From assembly GCA_013368325.1 (NCBI GenBank), contig JAACJK010000006.1:372001-436000 (forward strand): a stretch of 64,000 nucleotides of DNA, written 5' to 3'. The notes under the pieces are model-generated. The model searched no databases. It saw only the letters and a program-made list of their open reading frames with translations, and was not told the DNA's origin. Source of the DNA: Ephemerocybe angulata (lineage: Eukaryota; Basidiomycota; Agaricomycetes; Agaricales; Psathyrellaceae). Of this stretch, positions 1 through 12,712 are shown in pieces. Position numbers and translations under genes: made by a program. Position 1 is the first letter of the stretch. Every line of letters begins with the position of its first letter.

Positions 1-2730
1 GTGATCAAAGCAAGCCCTGGCCCTGTGTTTGGCTGTGGAAGCCGCTGCCAAACACAGGCGGGCGTCAAGCATTTTGGCGTCGTCCACTCCTCACGCACAC
101 CATGGCCTCCAATCTCGGAAAACGGAAGGAAAGGGAGGCCGATGACGCCCACGGGTGCGCACCACCCCTCACTCCCCCTCCAAAATACTGACCCGCCCCA
201 CAGCTCGACGCTCTTCGTCTCGAATCTCCCGTACACCGCGACGAGTGTCGACCTCGAGACGCTCTTCTCCGACATCGCCCCCGTCCGCACCGCATTCGTC
301 GTCACAGAGCACGGCACGGGCGTCTCCAAGGGCGTCGGCTACGTCTCCTTCGCCCTGAAGGAGGACGCCGAGGCGTGCTTCAAGCAGGTATCGGAGGAGG
401 GTCTCCTCATCGCACACAGGAAGATCCGCATCCAGTGGGCAGACAAAAAGGTGCGTCGTCGCACCCTACCATCCCTCTAAATCTAACTCCACCACAGCCC
501 CTCCAAAAACGCAACGCAGACGACGCCGAACCCACCCAAAAACGCGAACAACCCAAGCGCCCGCGCGAACCCCTCACCAAAACCCCGCAAACCCCGCACG
601 ACCCCCTCGCCGTCAAAACCCTCATCGTCTCCGGCCTCCCCACGCCGCTCGAACCCAACGTCCTCTGGAAAAAAATCCGCAAATGCGCAGGCGCCGACAA
701 ACTCATCTACCCCGCCAAGGACATCCACGGCGCCGACGATCCCACCCAAGCGCACGTCGTGTTCACCACCGCCGCCAAAGCCTCGGACGCCGTCGCAAAG
801 CTGCACGCGCACGTCTACAAGGGGTCTTTGCTTAGCGCCACGCTGAAGAAGAGGGTGGAGGCGCTCGCGAAGCCCAAGAAGGCGGCGGCGGCACCGTCGA
901 CTGCGCCTAACCGCGCGAGCAGGCTCATCGTTCGCAACCTACCCTTCACCGCGACCGAGCAAGATCTCCGAGCCCTCTTCCTCCCCTACGGCCCCATCCA
1001 CTCCATCACACTACCCAAAGCCGAGCCAAAGGAGCAGCCATCAAAGGACGAGGATGCTATGGACGTGGACCCAAACCCCGCAAACCCCACTCACCAGCCC
1101 CCGCGCAACAAAGGCTTCGCCTTCGTCTGGATGCTCTCCAAACAAGACGCCGCTCGCGCGTTGGAAGGCTGCAACGGGAAGCCTATCCGCGCGGGTATGG
1201 CGCAGGACCTTGTGAGTGCGAAGCAGAAGCGGAAGAAGCAGCTTAGGCTGGAGAGGAGGGGGAGGGGTGGGGAGGTGAAGGGGAGGGAGGGTGAGGGTGA
1301 GGGTGACGGGGAGGCTGCCGAGGGCGAGGAGAAGGAGGATGACGAGAAGGATGACGAGAAGGATGTGAAGAAGAGGGAAGAGGAGGACGAGGAGGACGAG
1401 CACAAAGAGGCCACAGAACGCGTTATCGCGGTCGACTGGGCCCTCAGCAAAGAAAAATGGAAGGAAGAGGTCGCCAAGATGGAGGAGGAGAAAGTGGACA
1501 GCGACGTCGACATGGATTCCGATTCCGCCTCCTCTTCGTCCAACTCAGATTCCGAAGACGATGAGGACGAGGCGATCGGTGTGCACGAAGACGACAGCGA
1601 CGACGGCTCCTCGCAAGACGGGCTCGACGACTCGGACTACGAGCGCGACAGTGACGAGGACGAGCCGACGAAGCCTTCGCTGCCCGCTCCCGAGGCTGGC
1701 ACGACGCTTTTCGTGCGGAACGTGCCGTATATCGCGACGGAGGAGGAATTGCGGACACTGTACGTTTCTCATATGCATTTCTTGATTCCCTGCTAATGAA
1801 TGTAGGTTCCGAGCCTACGGCCCCCTGCGGTACGCGAGGATCACGATGGATGGGTCCACTGGCCGGTCGAGGGGTACAGGCTTCGCCTGCTTCTGGAACA
1901 AGGAGGACGCGGATAAAGTTATTGAGCAGAGTGAGATCTTGAGGACGGAAACAACTGGACTCTCCACCGCGGTACGCATCACTCTATCTATCTTACATCT
2001 ATCGATTCTTATGTACTGTTGGCAGCCCAAGAAGAATCCGTTCAGCCTCCCTTCGATCCTCACACCAGACCCGTCGTCCAGCCTTGCGAAGAGCCTCGTC
2101 CTCCACGGCCGCACCCTCGACGTCGTGCGCGCCGTAACGAGAGAGACGGCCACCAAACTCCGAGAGGAAGGCGAGAAACTAAGAGAAAAACAGGACAAGA
2201 GGAACATGTACCTCCTCCGCGAAGGCCGTACGTATCCCTCTCTCTCTTTCCATACTCATACTTATACTCATATAATCCCTTCAATCGATAATCCCAGTGA
2301 TCCACCCGAACTCCCCAGCAGCAGCTTCGCTCTCCCCCTCCGAAATCGAGCGCCGCACCGCCTCCTACAACTCCCGGCGCACGCTCCTCAAGTCCAACCC
2401 CGCGCTCTTCATCTCGCGCACGCGGCTCAGCATCCGCCAAGTCCCCCTCTACGTCTCCGAGCGCATGCTCAAGCGCCTCGCGGTGCACGCGGTGCGCAGT
2501 TTCAATAGGGAGGTGAAGGCCGGGGAGCGGGAGGGGCTTAGCGCGGACGAGGTGGCGGAGCGCACGGAGGATGGGTTAGTGGATATATTGAATCAGGGAC
2601 TGAAGGAGGCTGGGGAGAACGTCCCGGCGAAAGACGATGGAAAGAAGACGGCGGCGAAGGGCAAAGGCCGCGATACAGGCGTGAAGCAAACGAAAATAGT
2701 GCGGCAGAACGAGCGCATCGACCCGCCGAC
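1..2730 (+). repeat. Segmental duplicate of 9278..12033 (NOP4 locus)
   Basis: This block is a direct-repeat copy of the block starting at 9278. It includes the 5' flank, all introns and most of the coding sequence of the NOP4-like gene. The first 592 nt are identical to 9278-9869, introns included. After that, substitutions and small indels accumulate, most densely in the acidic linkers. Similarity stops abruptly at about 2730, while copy 2 continues with its coding sequence. The left end of the duplication lies outside the window. Confidence 0.95.
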
Positions 2731-2815
2731 GAAATGCACCCTCAGCTCAGCTGCGCCGGCGCGAATGGAAACAGTGTCCCACCCATGCACGCGGATGGGC
2801 AGCAGGGACGACTGA
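102..2815 (+). pseudogene. 3'-truncated copy of NOP4-like multi-RRM nucleolar protein gene
   Basis: The exon structure matches the intact copy downstream: 102-154, 204-450, 498-1759, 1806-1971, 2026-2227 and 2298-2815, with the same splice phases throughout. The frame is open and would give about 815 residues. It keeps RRM1 ([13 protein letters not shown]), the second RRM region, RRM3 (RLIVRNLPFTATE), the long Glu/Asp/Lys linker and the RRM starting TLFVRNVPYIATE. At about 2730 it loses homology to the intact gene and runs about 28 unrelated codons to a stop at 2813-2815. The last RRM half and the basic tail, about 200 residues of the intact protein, are missing. In this family the protein acts in 60S ribosomal subunit assembly in the nucleolus. 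The copy is probably non-functional or makes a shortened protein. The lack of internal stops means it is young, or partly maintained by gene conversion. Confidence 0.8.
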
Positions 2816-4020
2816 CGGCGCTCACGAAGGCGGCATTGGGGCCGCGTGCGCAGAGGGAAGCGATCGACGACGGCACCCACGTAGCGGATGGCGAGCATCT
2901 CGACGCGAACGCCCCCTGACTCGCCTGACTAGGTGAGTATTCGTGATATAGAAATCACAACGATGACAGGCTCACCGTTGTCGTTCGCTCAGCCCACCCA
3001 CGACGACGACACGATCTCTACGCGGCCGGCATCAAAGTCGACTGCGCACTCCGGCCACCCACCCATACACATCTGACGGCCAGCATCGGCGGCAACGGCG
3101 CCGTGTGGAGGCAGGGTGAACGAAGGGAAGCGAGGGTTTGGCGTCAGAGGCCCAGAAAATCCACGACGGCACAACACAACGGCTGTGTGCAGACGGTAGG
3201 CACGAATGCCGCCTGGGTAGGTAAGTTTCGTGGTTCAAAGTATCACGAACATAACTCACATATATTGTTCATTTCAGCCCACTCTGATGATGAACACCCA
3301 GCAACGACGACGACGACGACACGGATGTCGATGGCGCGCAGGGAGAGGTCAGCCGCCCGAATGGAAACGTAGGAGTGCCATCGACGCAGTACTCGGCCGC
3401 GACCCAACGAATCAGCGAGACTTCCCAAGACGGACGACGGACGACTGCGCCATCCGCCGCATCGTCGATGACGACGACCTCGTTCGGCGACGGCAGCAAC
3501 AGCCGTGGTGTACGGAGGGGGAGGCGAGAGTTATGGTGCCGCCGAGCTCTGACTCGGGAGATCGACGGCGGCAGCTTGTGTCTGCGAATAGGTCAGTACA
3601 TTATCTTTAATTATTGACTATGATCATTGCTTACCAGATGCTCCCCGTCTGCGCAGAATCCAGGATGACGACCCGCCCAGTATGCCGGGTATGGCACGAG
3701 CGCTTTCGGTCCGTCCCACCAGCAGAGCACTGGCCCCACGTCGTCGTCGGCGGCGGCGGTATGGCAGCTGCTAAAGTGGTAAGTTCTATGGCTGTGACCG
3801 ATCTGTAAACACAACACACTCCTTTATTCAGCCTTTCCTTGGACTGCCTCGAAACACCCGACATACGATGGCCTACGACTGCAGCGTGGAACGAAGGTAA
3901 GTATCATGGTATATAAGGCTAGATTCACTGACTTGCCTTGTCTCGACCCCGTCATGGACGCGAAGCTCAAGCGCTGTCGAGCACTTGAGGCCACGGGAGG
4001 TGAGGTACGTTACATAGAAA
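2731..4020 (+). pseudogene. Decayed intron-rich sequence, unidentified
   Basis: Downstream of the truncated NOP4 copy there is a series of plus-strand donor/acceptor pairs: gtgagt at 2933, gtaagt at about 3221, gtcagt at about 3592, gtaagt at about 3779 and gtaagt at about 3897, each followed within 45-70 nt by a CAG. The pieces between read as Ser/Thr/Gln/Arg-rich low-complexity protein, for example PAQYAGYGTSAFG near 3680. No frame stays open across consecutive exons, because stops and apparent frameshifts interrupt it. I do not recognise the source gene. It may be the 3' part of another gene fused to the duplication breakpoint. Confidence 0.3.
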
Positions 4021-6359
4021 GGAATAGTTCATAGGTAGTCAATATGATGTGTATTAGGCAGAAATGAATAAACTCACCTTTTCGAATGACGGGAATGCGT
4101 GAGCATTGGGTCTAGTGGATAATCTAGTTAGTAAGTGAACCGGAAATCGAATGGGGCTTGAGTGACTTACAACCAGGTATACGTCGACGTGCTCGAGTTT
4201 GGAAGCCGAAGGAAGATGTGCTACACCCATGACAAGATGAGTCTACACCATGCAGCGACACAATTGAATACACCTACCTTGTCGAATCGCAGGTATGCGG
4301 GGCGACTGAATCTGCCAAAATAAGGTAAGCGAAGCGGAATTCGATACAAACTCTATGGCTTACTGTCACGGTGGTGCATTGAGTGAAGGTGAGCGAATGG
4401 ATTCAGCCTAGTCTGGCGAAGGATTCAATACAGGCTTACAACAACACTGCTCGAGTGAAAACAGGTTTGAAGTGAGTATGAGACGACGAACGAGGATAAG
4501 TGCAACAACTGACCTCGAGCATGTTGTTGTTGAAGACAAAAACGAGAGTATCACAGCAAGGTATATGAGCAAAGGGGTGGAGATGGATAAACGAAGTAAA
4601 GGAAGAATGGCGATGGAATAGGAAAGGAATGGAATGGGATGATCCTCAGTGGGAGGATTCTGACTTTTCCCAACCTCCCCTTCCAGCCTTTATACACCTC
4701 TGGACACCCATCATCTCGTCACACCTCTCAGCTCATCCCGAAAACCGCAGAGGACTATCCGGCCTTTCCGTGGCCGTTGCGAGGCCCAGCGCCTTTTACA
4801 CCAGCTTTACGTGTGTATCGTCCTCCTCCGATTCGCTCTGCGCTGAATGTTCCCTCAGTCACTGCACTAGCGTGTATTCTGGCTGCCGATCAAGGGTCTG
4901 ATGGGTATTAATAGGCCGCCAAGGACACTTGTGCGACAGGGAGTGTGTATGAGAGCGCTAGGAGGTCCGACGGGGATGGGGAGGAGAGTGAATGAATCGG
5001 CTTGAGGATCGTCCTTGCGGGGCTCGGGGGAAGGGGTATTCGGTGAAGATATATCAGGGTAAATAGGGGTACCACCTTGGGTGTGCATACCTGTAGTCTG
5101 TGGACTGTGGATGGAGGTACATTGGCATGTATATTCTCGCGCTGATCATCTTAGCGGTGAACGTATCAGAATATTGAAGAGATCGAGACTGGTTTCAAGA
5201 AATCGGGTAAACCTATCTACATTTAACGCGCACACGAGATCTCTAGAGTGTCGAGTCAGACGTACGGACGCGAAATGCATTTACGTGCGTTACGCGCTTT
5301 TCTTCTCTCCGCCGTGCATCTCGTTGACGAAATTTTCGCTTTTCGGCCTGGTGTGACAGCGGGCGGTCATTTAGCATGTCTGATGGGAGCTAAGCGAGCC
5401 AAGGCAACCGGGATTTGGGCAGGGAAGTCGTTGTTTCTGCGTTTTCCGGGTGAACGGGGATGAGGAGGAGAGGGTCCGGTGTTGACATCTCTGAGAGAGA
5501 TCGGTTGGGGTGGGGTACTCAGGGGTGGTCTATCGTAGCCTATGGGTATGTACTCTGGTATCTGTGCATGCTCAAATGCGATTCTATGTTCATTATGTCC
5601 CCTTTCTCTTTATCTCGTCTTTGCGCGTTAAGCGCGCATTTTCAACTCCAAGGCGACCTGGTGCTCTGCTAGAGCAAATCCCATCCACCATACCCTCCCA
5701 TACCACTAAGGGTAACCCCGAGGTATATCTACGTACGTACCCAACTCCCCCATTAACTCTCAATGCCTTATCTTCTGTTCCTCGAGAATGGCGCGCTTCA
5801 ATCTGCGTCTGCTGTTCGAGCCCCCGATATAACTCAGAGAACCGAAATTGGTGGGCATTTTCACATCATCAGTACGTATGATGTACTAGCATAAGCGTGC
5901 CAAGTCCACTCAATTGGCAGGGAAACGCTGCTAACAGCGGGATTTCGTTGAATGGTGTGGGGAGGAGAAGGTCTCGAGATTCCGGTTCCGACGGCCGCTT
6001 TTGCTATTCTTGCGCTGCGGGCAAGCCTCACTCGTCCATAGTAGTAGTAAGTAGAAGATTTAATTGTTCAAACGGCCCATGGACGCGCCCATATGTTGTT
6101 CAAATCGCTCGAAAGCGCGAGCGGCTATTTAGGCGCCGATGACTCCGACTTTCTCTCTGCTCGATTGGGCGCGTGGTAGCCAAGAAAAGCTCTGAAATTC
6201 ACAGTGTTATTACGGCAGTACTATATACAGTTGTGAATGGGTGCAAAGTGACAGAATTATGTAGGTACATATGTCCAGAATATGTACGGAAACAGCAAAG
6301 CGAGATATTGCTTGTCCGGCGCGCCCAGTGGCGCTGGTCTCGATGCCTGCGCAACGTCA
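4021..6359. other. Unassigned stretch with scattered splice-like motifs
   Basis: No gene can be supported here. Between 4070 and 4330 there are minus-strand donor-like sites (ctcacc, cttaca, ctacct on the plus strand) bordering short pieces with a repeated look, for example 4073-4107 and 4277-4320, both reading CGCAT-CC-GC on the minus strand before a donor. Around 4630-5090 both strands carry overlapping proline-rich open frames of 70-90 codons with no recognisable domain. From 5100 to 6360 I see no coherent gene. Confidence 0.3.
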
Positions 6360-8340
6360 CTACACTACGGGTACGCCAGGTACGGATACTGATGTACGGC
6401 ACTATTGGTACGTGCGTGCACTCGATCGTAACAGGGTCTCGGGCCTATTGACGTCTTACACGCCAAGTGCGGGTGGAGCGAGTAGGGCTCGGAGGGCGCG
6501 CGTACATTTTCCGAGTTCAAATGCGTGCCTCGGCCACCCAGCTCTGGGTATCTGGGTGAGGTAACATGGGATCTAGGGTCTAATGGGTGAGATACAAATA
6601 CGGATGCGAGAGGAGCGCGTGGGCACGTACCGAAATACAAATCACCAAATTGTTTGCGAGCCTCCCTGCTGATCTCCTGTCATCGTCGTTTGATGTTGGC
6701 CACTTGTTTCTATGCCGTCAGTACCGATTGGAAAATGCGACGAGGGACTGACATACCGTGAGTCGAAATCTGCCCTGAGGATGTCCGAGGAAGGGGGTGT
6801 GGTGGATCCGGGGATAAACTGGGTGTAAACCACAGTCAGAAATGCGCGCCTTTCCAAGAAAAGAAGTGCACACTCACCGAGTCCCAATCGCGATGTGCTC
6901 CCCTTATCCCCGCAGCCCACTGAACTCCCGTAACATTGACTGCCGCCTGAGTGATTCCGTGGCCATTGTGACTCTCAAACTGATGACCTGGGGAACAGTG
7001 AGGATGCGGCGATCATTAACTCACACGAGGGCGATTTTTGACATACTGAGAGTCCGTGTGAGTGTCCAAAAGTCTAAATAGATTTCTCGAGTCCGCCGGA
7101 ACGATGGCCAAGGGTATTGAGGCTGGTGGGGTTAGACGGTGAGGTGCGCGGTATGGAATGCTGACGGCTGAAGTGCGTACCGAGATACTGGGGAGTGAAA
7201 ACTTGATTTTTGGAGTTCCGGGAAACGGGTCTGGGGTGCTTTCGGGTTCTATGGTACGCGCCGATCAGTTCTCGAGGCGCACACACTGAGAGACTGAGGC
7301 GACAGGTGACGTACATGTATATTTCGGGGCCCTTTTTCTTCGTCTTGGCGTGCCTGGGGAGCATATGCTGGCAGGGGCTGAAAGCGAGAGGGTGGTGACT
7401 CCGGTGAGAAAACTTGATTTTTGGAGGTCCGGGAAACGGGTCTGGAGTGCCTTCGGGGTCTATGATACGCGTCGATCAGTTCTCGAGGCGCACACACTGA
7501 GACGACGGGTTACATACCTGGATATTTCAGGGCCGCTTTCTTCGTCTTGGGCAGTACCGTAACTCCAAATCTAGATTTTCTGAGCTCCGAAAAACAGGCC
7601 TGAGCGACATGCGGCTCTAATTAGTATCTGCCGCGCCATGCCAAACTGAGCGAGAGACGTGCCGCTATTTGCTATTGTGGGATATCGCGGGTAGTGGCTG
7701 AAAGCGAGCGGGTGGTGAGTGACACGCTTCGGTGCGTCGAGGATGCAGGGATGGGGACCGTACGAGTTGGGATATTTGCAGCTTCGGGGAAGAATGGGTC
7801 TTGGCGTCGCCCGACTATAATTGGCGGCATCAATCTCTGACCGGGCAGGGCCAACGTGAGCGAGAGACGTACCATTTCTTGAATTTCTGCAGTTTCCAGA
7901 GTCCGGGAAATGGGGTTCCCTGGCAAGGCGGTCAGCGGCCGAAGTCGATAAAATAGTGAGCAACGTACCTTGGTGCGTCGAGGATGTAAGACTTGTAGCC
8001 ATTTTATACGCAGTAATAGTTAGTGATGAAGCTGTTTAGTCGTAGAGGCTTTGCAGACCTGTGACGAAGGGTTGCGAAGGGGGTCAAATTTTGAATTTGA
8101 GCGTCCGGGGAGCGAGCGACTCAAGGAGCCGGAGACGACTCACGACTTTGGTGACGATCCCATGGATTTCTTCGACGAGAGACCTGGGACAAGTAGGGGA
8201 CAATGAACAATGAATCTGAACCGCGCTGGCATGGTTCGACGACGGAGTGAAAGTGGGTGGGGAAGAAAGAATTTGCGTAGATGGATCAGGCAAGAATAAG
8301 GCGATATTCTTTGCTAAGCCGTTTGCGGGCTAGGGTGAAC
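6360..8340 (-). pseudogene. Minus-strand intron-rich locus with repeated exons, unidentified
   Basis: Reading the minus strand, donor-like GTACGT, GTATGT, GTGAGT or GTACGC motifs recur every 100-250 nt, near 8139, 7968, 7870, 7510, 7305, 7180, 6880, 6752 and 6630. The exon-like pieces share sequence, for example the RPVSR-SKNQVF block encoded at about 7196-7260 and again at about 7406-7470. A possible first exon lies at 8293 downwards, beginning MPDPSTQILSS. I could not join the pieces into one open protein and recognise no domain. It may be a real gene with duplicated exons or its remains. Confidence 0.3.
7196..7502. repeat. Diverged direct repeat, about 95 bp, period about 210 bp
   Basis: Copies at about 7196-7290 and 7406-7502 share most bases, beginning gaaaacttgatttttggag and ending gaggcgcacacactgaga. 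A third, weaker series continues to 7970: ggctgaaagcgag occurs at 7376 and 7698, and ggtgcgtcgaggatg at 7731 and 7972. The period matches the spacing of the minus-strand splice-donor motifs, which points to exon-plus-intron units duplicated in tandem. Confidence 0.7.
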
Positions 8341-9378
8341 TGATCCCCGCGCACGAGGCTGGCGATGTGAAATTCGTCGGGCGCCCAAAAATAAATTTCT
8401 CTGACTCGGGACTTGGCGTAGTACGTACATGCAGGGTCCCGGTCAATAGTAATTTACAGGGGGTGCAGAGGGACGTGTTGCACAAAATCTAGTACCATAC
8501 TACTCTACCAACTTAGAGCTCTGCTGCGATAGAATGTGAGCAATGAGATGGAGATCCTAGGTAAGGAAAGTCAGTACGGGCTTGGGGGACAGGACATGAA
8601 ATTCTGGACATCACCGCACCATAAACCATTTAGCGGGGACAGCGGAAGCGAACAATTTACGAGACAGCGGGGGTAATAGACGTCCAAGACACAGTACGAC
8701 CTATGGCTAGGAGACACCTAGAGAGTCATATTCATGTCAAGGACCAGTTGACATGAGTAGTATGGCCTCTAGGTAGGGGAGGAAAGGAGAGGAGGTCAGG
8801 GAGAAAGTCGCTTGGCAGGGATGCTTACCAGAACAGACACCGATGCGCACACCTCGCAACCGGGAGGAAGGGTGTATGTAATCTAGTCCGAGCGCCCACC
8901 ATGTCAGAGATAGGGTTAATGTGGTCCGTGCGCGATTGTACGTCTATATAAGCTAGACCAGGTTGCTGTGCAGTCCCCCAACGAAGGGTGATGTCCCCAA
9001 GTTATGCCCGGCCGAGCTCTGCATGTTCTTCAACAGAGACGTGTACCTCGGTCGGCGCATGGTAGTTACACGTCTGAAAAGCCTGAATAGATTGAAGAGG
9101 GTGTTTAAGTTAGCGTTTTTTTCGTCTTTTTAGCCCCAAAAGGAAACTTTGAACCTTCAAAAGGAAATTCCCGACCCCCGACGCAGCCAGCCACAGCCGT
9201 GTGAGTGAGTCCAAGGCTTGAAGGAGGTGGTTGAGAGCAAGCCGCGGCGAACGCCAGTTACCGAATGAGCCGGACCGGTGATCAAAGCAAGCCCTGGCCC
9301 TGTGTTTGGCTGTGGAAGCCGCTGCCAAACACAGGCGGGCGTCAAGCATTTTGGCGTCGTCCACTCCTCACGCACACC
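8341..9378. other. Intergenic, with upstream region and leader of NOP4
   Basis: No gene is supported. The right end from 9278 is the leader and proximal upstream sequence duplicated at position 1. A T-rich stretch at 9116-9135 lies about 250 bp before the start codon. Confidence 0.5.
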
Positions 9379-12300
9379 ATGGCCTCCAATCTCGGAAAAC
9401 GGAAGGAAAGGGAGGCCGATGACGCCCACGGGTGCGCACCACCCCTCACTCCCCCTCCAAAATACTGACCCGCCCCACAGCTCGACGCTCTTCGTCTCGA
9501 ATCTCCCGTACACCGCGACGAGTGTCGACCTCGAGACGCTCTTCTCCGACATCGCCCCCGTCCGCACCGCATTCGTCGTCACAGAGCACGGCACGGGCGT
9601 CTCCAAGGGCGTCGGCTACGTCTCCTTCGCCCTGAAGGAGGACGCCGAGGCGTGCTTCAAGCAGGTATCGGAGGAGGGTCTCCTCATCGCACACAGGAAG
9701 ATCCGCATCCAGTGGGCAGACAAAAAGGTGCGTCGTCGCACCCTACCATCCCTCTAAATCTAACTCCACCACAGCCCCTCCAAAAACGCAACGCAGACGA
9801 CGCCGAACCCACCCAAAAACGCGAACAACCCAAGCGCCCGCGCGAACCCCTCACCAAAACGCCCCAAACCCCGCACGACCCCCTCGCCGTCAAAACCCTC
9901 ATCGTCGCCGGCCTCCCCACGCCGCTCGAACCCAACGTCCTCTGGAAAAAAATCCGCAAATGCGCAGGCGCCGACAAACTCATCTACCCCGCCAAGGACG
10001 TGTCCGGGGAAGACGACCCCACCCAGGCGCACGTCGTCTTCTCCACCGCCGCAAAGGCCTCGGACGCCGTCGCGAAGCTGCACGCGCACGTATACAAGGG
10101 GTCTTTGCTTAGTGCGACGCTTAAGAAGCGGGTGGAGGCACTCGCGAAACCCAAGAAGGCGAAAACTGCTGCTGCCGCACCCGCGATTGCGCCTAACCGC
10201 GCGAGCAGGCTCATCGTTCGCAACCTGCCCTTCACCGCGACCGAGCAAGACCTAAGAGCCCTCTTCCTGCCCTACGGCCCCATCCACTCCATCACCCTAC
10301 CCAAAGCCGAACCAAAAGAGCAGCCGCCGCAAGTAAAGGATGCGGAGGAAGACGACGCTATGGACGAGGACGGCGAGAACGAAAACTCAGTACCCACACC
10401 CGCTCACCAACCCCGCAACAAAGGCTTCGCCTTCGTCTGGATGCTCTCAAAGCAAGACGCCTCTCGCGCTTTGGAAGGCTGCAACGGGAAGCCTATCCGC
10501 GCGGGCATGGCGCAGGACCTCGTGTCTGCGAAGCAGAAGCGGAAGAAGCAGCTGCGGCTCGAGAGGAAGATGAAGGGCGTCTCTCTCAAGGAAAAGGAGG
10601 GTGAGGGTGAGGGCGAGGGCGACGAAGAGGGCGAGGAGAAGGAGGACGAGAATGAGACAGAGAAGGAGGAAGAGGAGAAGGAGGAGGATGAAGAGGAGGA
10701 CGAGCACAAAGAGGCTACAGAACGCGTGATCGCGGTCGACTGGGCCCTCAGCAAAGAAAAATGGAAAGAAGAGGTCGCCAAGATGGAGGAGGTAAAAGTG
10801 GACAGCGACATCGACATGGATTCCGATTCCGCCTCCTCTTCGTCCAACTCAGATTCCGAAGACGAGGACGAGGCGATCGGTGTGCACGAAGACGACAGCG
10901 ACGACGGCTCCTCGCAGGACGACTCGGACTCGGACTCGGACTACGACCGCGACCGTGACGAGGACGAGGACGAGCCCACGAAGCCTGCGCTCCCCGCGCC
11001 CGAGGCTGGCACGACGCTTTTCGTGCGGAACGTCCCTTATATCGCGACGGAGGAGGAGCTCCGAACGCTGTACGTTGCTCACATATATTTACTGACCATC
11101 AACTAATGTATTTCGCAGATTCCGAGCCTACGGCCCCCTGCGGTACGCGAGGATCACGATGGATGGGTCCACTGGTCGGTCGAGGGGTACAGGCTTTGCT
11201 TGCTTTTGGAACAAGGAGGACGCGGATAAGGTTATTGAGCAGAGTGAGGTCTTGAGGACGGAAACAACTGGACTCTCCACTGCGGTACGCACACCTCTAT
11301 ATTTACATCTATCGATTCTTATATACCTGTTTACAGCCCAAGAAAAACCCCTTCAGCCTCCCTTCGATCCTCACCCCCGACCCGTCCTCCAGCCTGGCGA
11401 GGAGCCTCGTCCTGCACGGCCGCACCCTGGACGTCGTGCGCGCCGTCACAAGAGAAACAGCCACCAAACTCCGCGAAGAAGGCGAGAAACTACGCGAAAA
11501 ACAGGACAAGCGGAACATGTACCTCCTCCGCGAAGGCCGTACGTACCCCCTCTCCCTTTCCTCCCTATACTCAATCATACTCAATAATCCCTTCAATCAA
11601 TAATCCCAGTGATCCACCCGAACTCCCCAGCAGCAGCTTCGCTCTCCCCCGCGGAGATCGAGCGCCGCACGGCCTCCTACAACTCCCGGCGCACGCTCCT
11701 CAAGTCCAACCCCGCGCTCTTCATCTCGCGCACGCGGCTCAGCATCCGCCAAGTCCCCCTCTACGTCTCCGAGCGCATGCTCAAGCGCCTCGCGGTGCAC
11801 GCGGTAAGGGCGTTCAATAAGGAGGTGAAGGCCGGGGAGCGGGAGGGGCTTAGCGCGGACGAGGTGGCGGAGCGCAGTGAAGATGGGCTCGCGGATATAT
11901 TGAATCAAGGGCTGAAGGAGGCTGGGGAGAACGTCCCGGCGAAAGACGATGGAAAGAAGACGGCGGCGAAGGGCAAAGGCCGCGATACAGGCGTGAAGCA
12001 AACCAAGATCGTGCGGCAGAACGAGCGCATCGACCCGCTCACAGCTAAAGGCCGCTCAAAAGGCTACGGCTTCATCGAGATGAACACGCACGCGGACGCG
12101 CTGCGCGTCCTGCGGTGGGCCAACAACAACCCCGCCGTCACACCGCTCTTCCGCGCGTGGTACAAGGAGGAGCTCTCTGACTATCTTAAGCGCGAGAAAT
12201 CGAAGCCCGCGGAAGAGAGGGACGAGGCGAGGATTAAGAGGATCAAGGAGGAAGTGGATGGGAGTGGGGGCGGGGCGACGGCGAGGGGGGGCGATAAGGA

Positions 12301-12712
12301 CCGCGGGACGCTTATTGTGGAGTTCTCGATTGAGAACGTTATGGTTGTGCAGAGGAGGGCGCAGGCGGCGGCTGGAGGGGCCAAGCGGGATAGGGAGGCG
12401 GCGAAGGGTGGCAAGGAGGATGTGGAGGGGCAAGCGCCGGGTGGGACTAAGAGGTCGAATCGGGAGAGGGAGGGAGGGGAGAGGGAGAGGGAGAGCGGGC
12501 CTCCTAGTAAGCGTAGGAAGACGGACGGGAAGGGTGGGAAGGAGAAGGAGAAGGGTGGGAAGAGCGGGAAGGGTGAGAAGGCGCAGAGTGTGGCGAAGGA
12601 CGAGAGCGCCTCGAAGAAAAAGAAGGATGAGGAGCATAAAAAGCCGTTCAACCCTGTTGGCGCTGTTATTGGGAGAAAGAGGAAGGAGAAGAAGATGGGT
12701 AAGAAGAAGTAG
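9379..12712 (+). CDS. NOP4: NOP4/RBM28-like nucleolar RNA-binding protein, multi-RRM
   Basis: Six exons: 9379-9431, 9481-9727, 9775-11069, 11119-11284, 11337-11538 and 11610-12712. They join in frame to 1021 residues, longer than yeast Nop4 or human RBM28 because of acidic and basic linkers. RRMs are visible at residues of roughly 18-95 (RNP2 LFVSNL, RNP1-like KGVGYVSF), 120-195 (degenerate), 215-330 (RLIVRNLPF, then KGFAFVWM) and 490-575 (TLFVRNVPY, then RGTGFACF). A split last RRM follows, ending at KGYGFIEM. The segment after the third RRM is Glu/Asp rich, and the C-terminus is a long Lys/Arg/Glu tail fitting nucleolar retention. In this family the protein binds pre-rRNA and is needed for 27S processing and 60S subunit maturation. 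The start was chosen because MASNLGKRK is followed by a donor that joins directly to RRM1. A truncated paralogue lies 9277 bp upstream. The family assignment is confident; the symbol follows the yeast orthologue. Confidence 0.88.

Noticed and set aside
1041..1543. Long minus-strand open frames opposite the NOP4 copies (also 10404..10847 and 12056..12651)
   Set aside because: They mirror acidic or basic low-complexity codons of the real gene and have no own features.
4629..4911. Two overlapping plus-strand proline-rich open frames considered as a gene
   Set aside because: Neither has a domain or splice continuation, and a minus-strand frame overlaps equally well.
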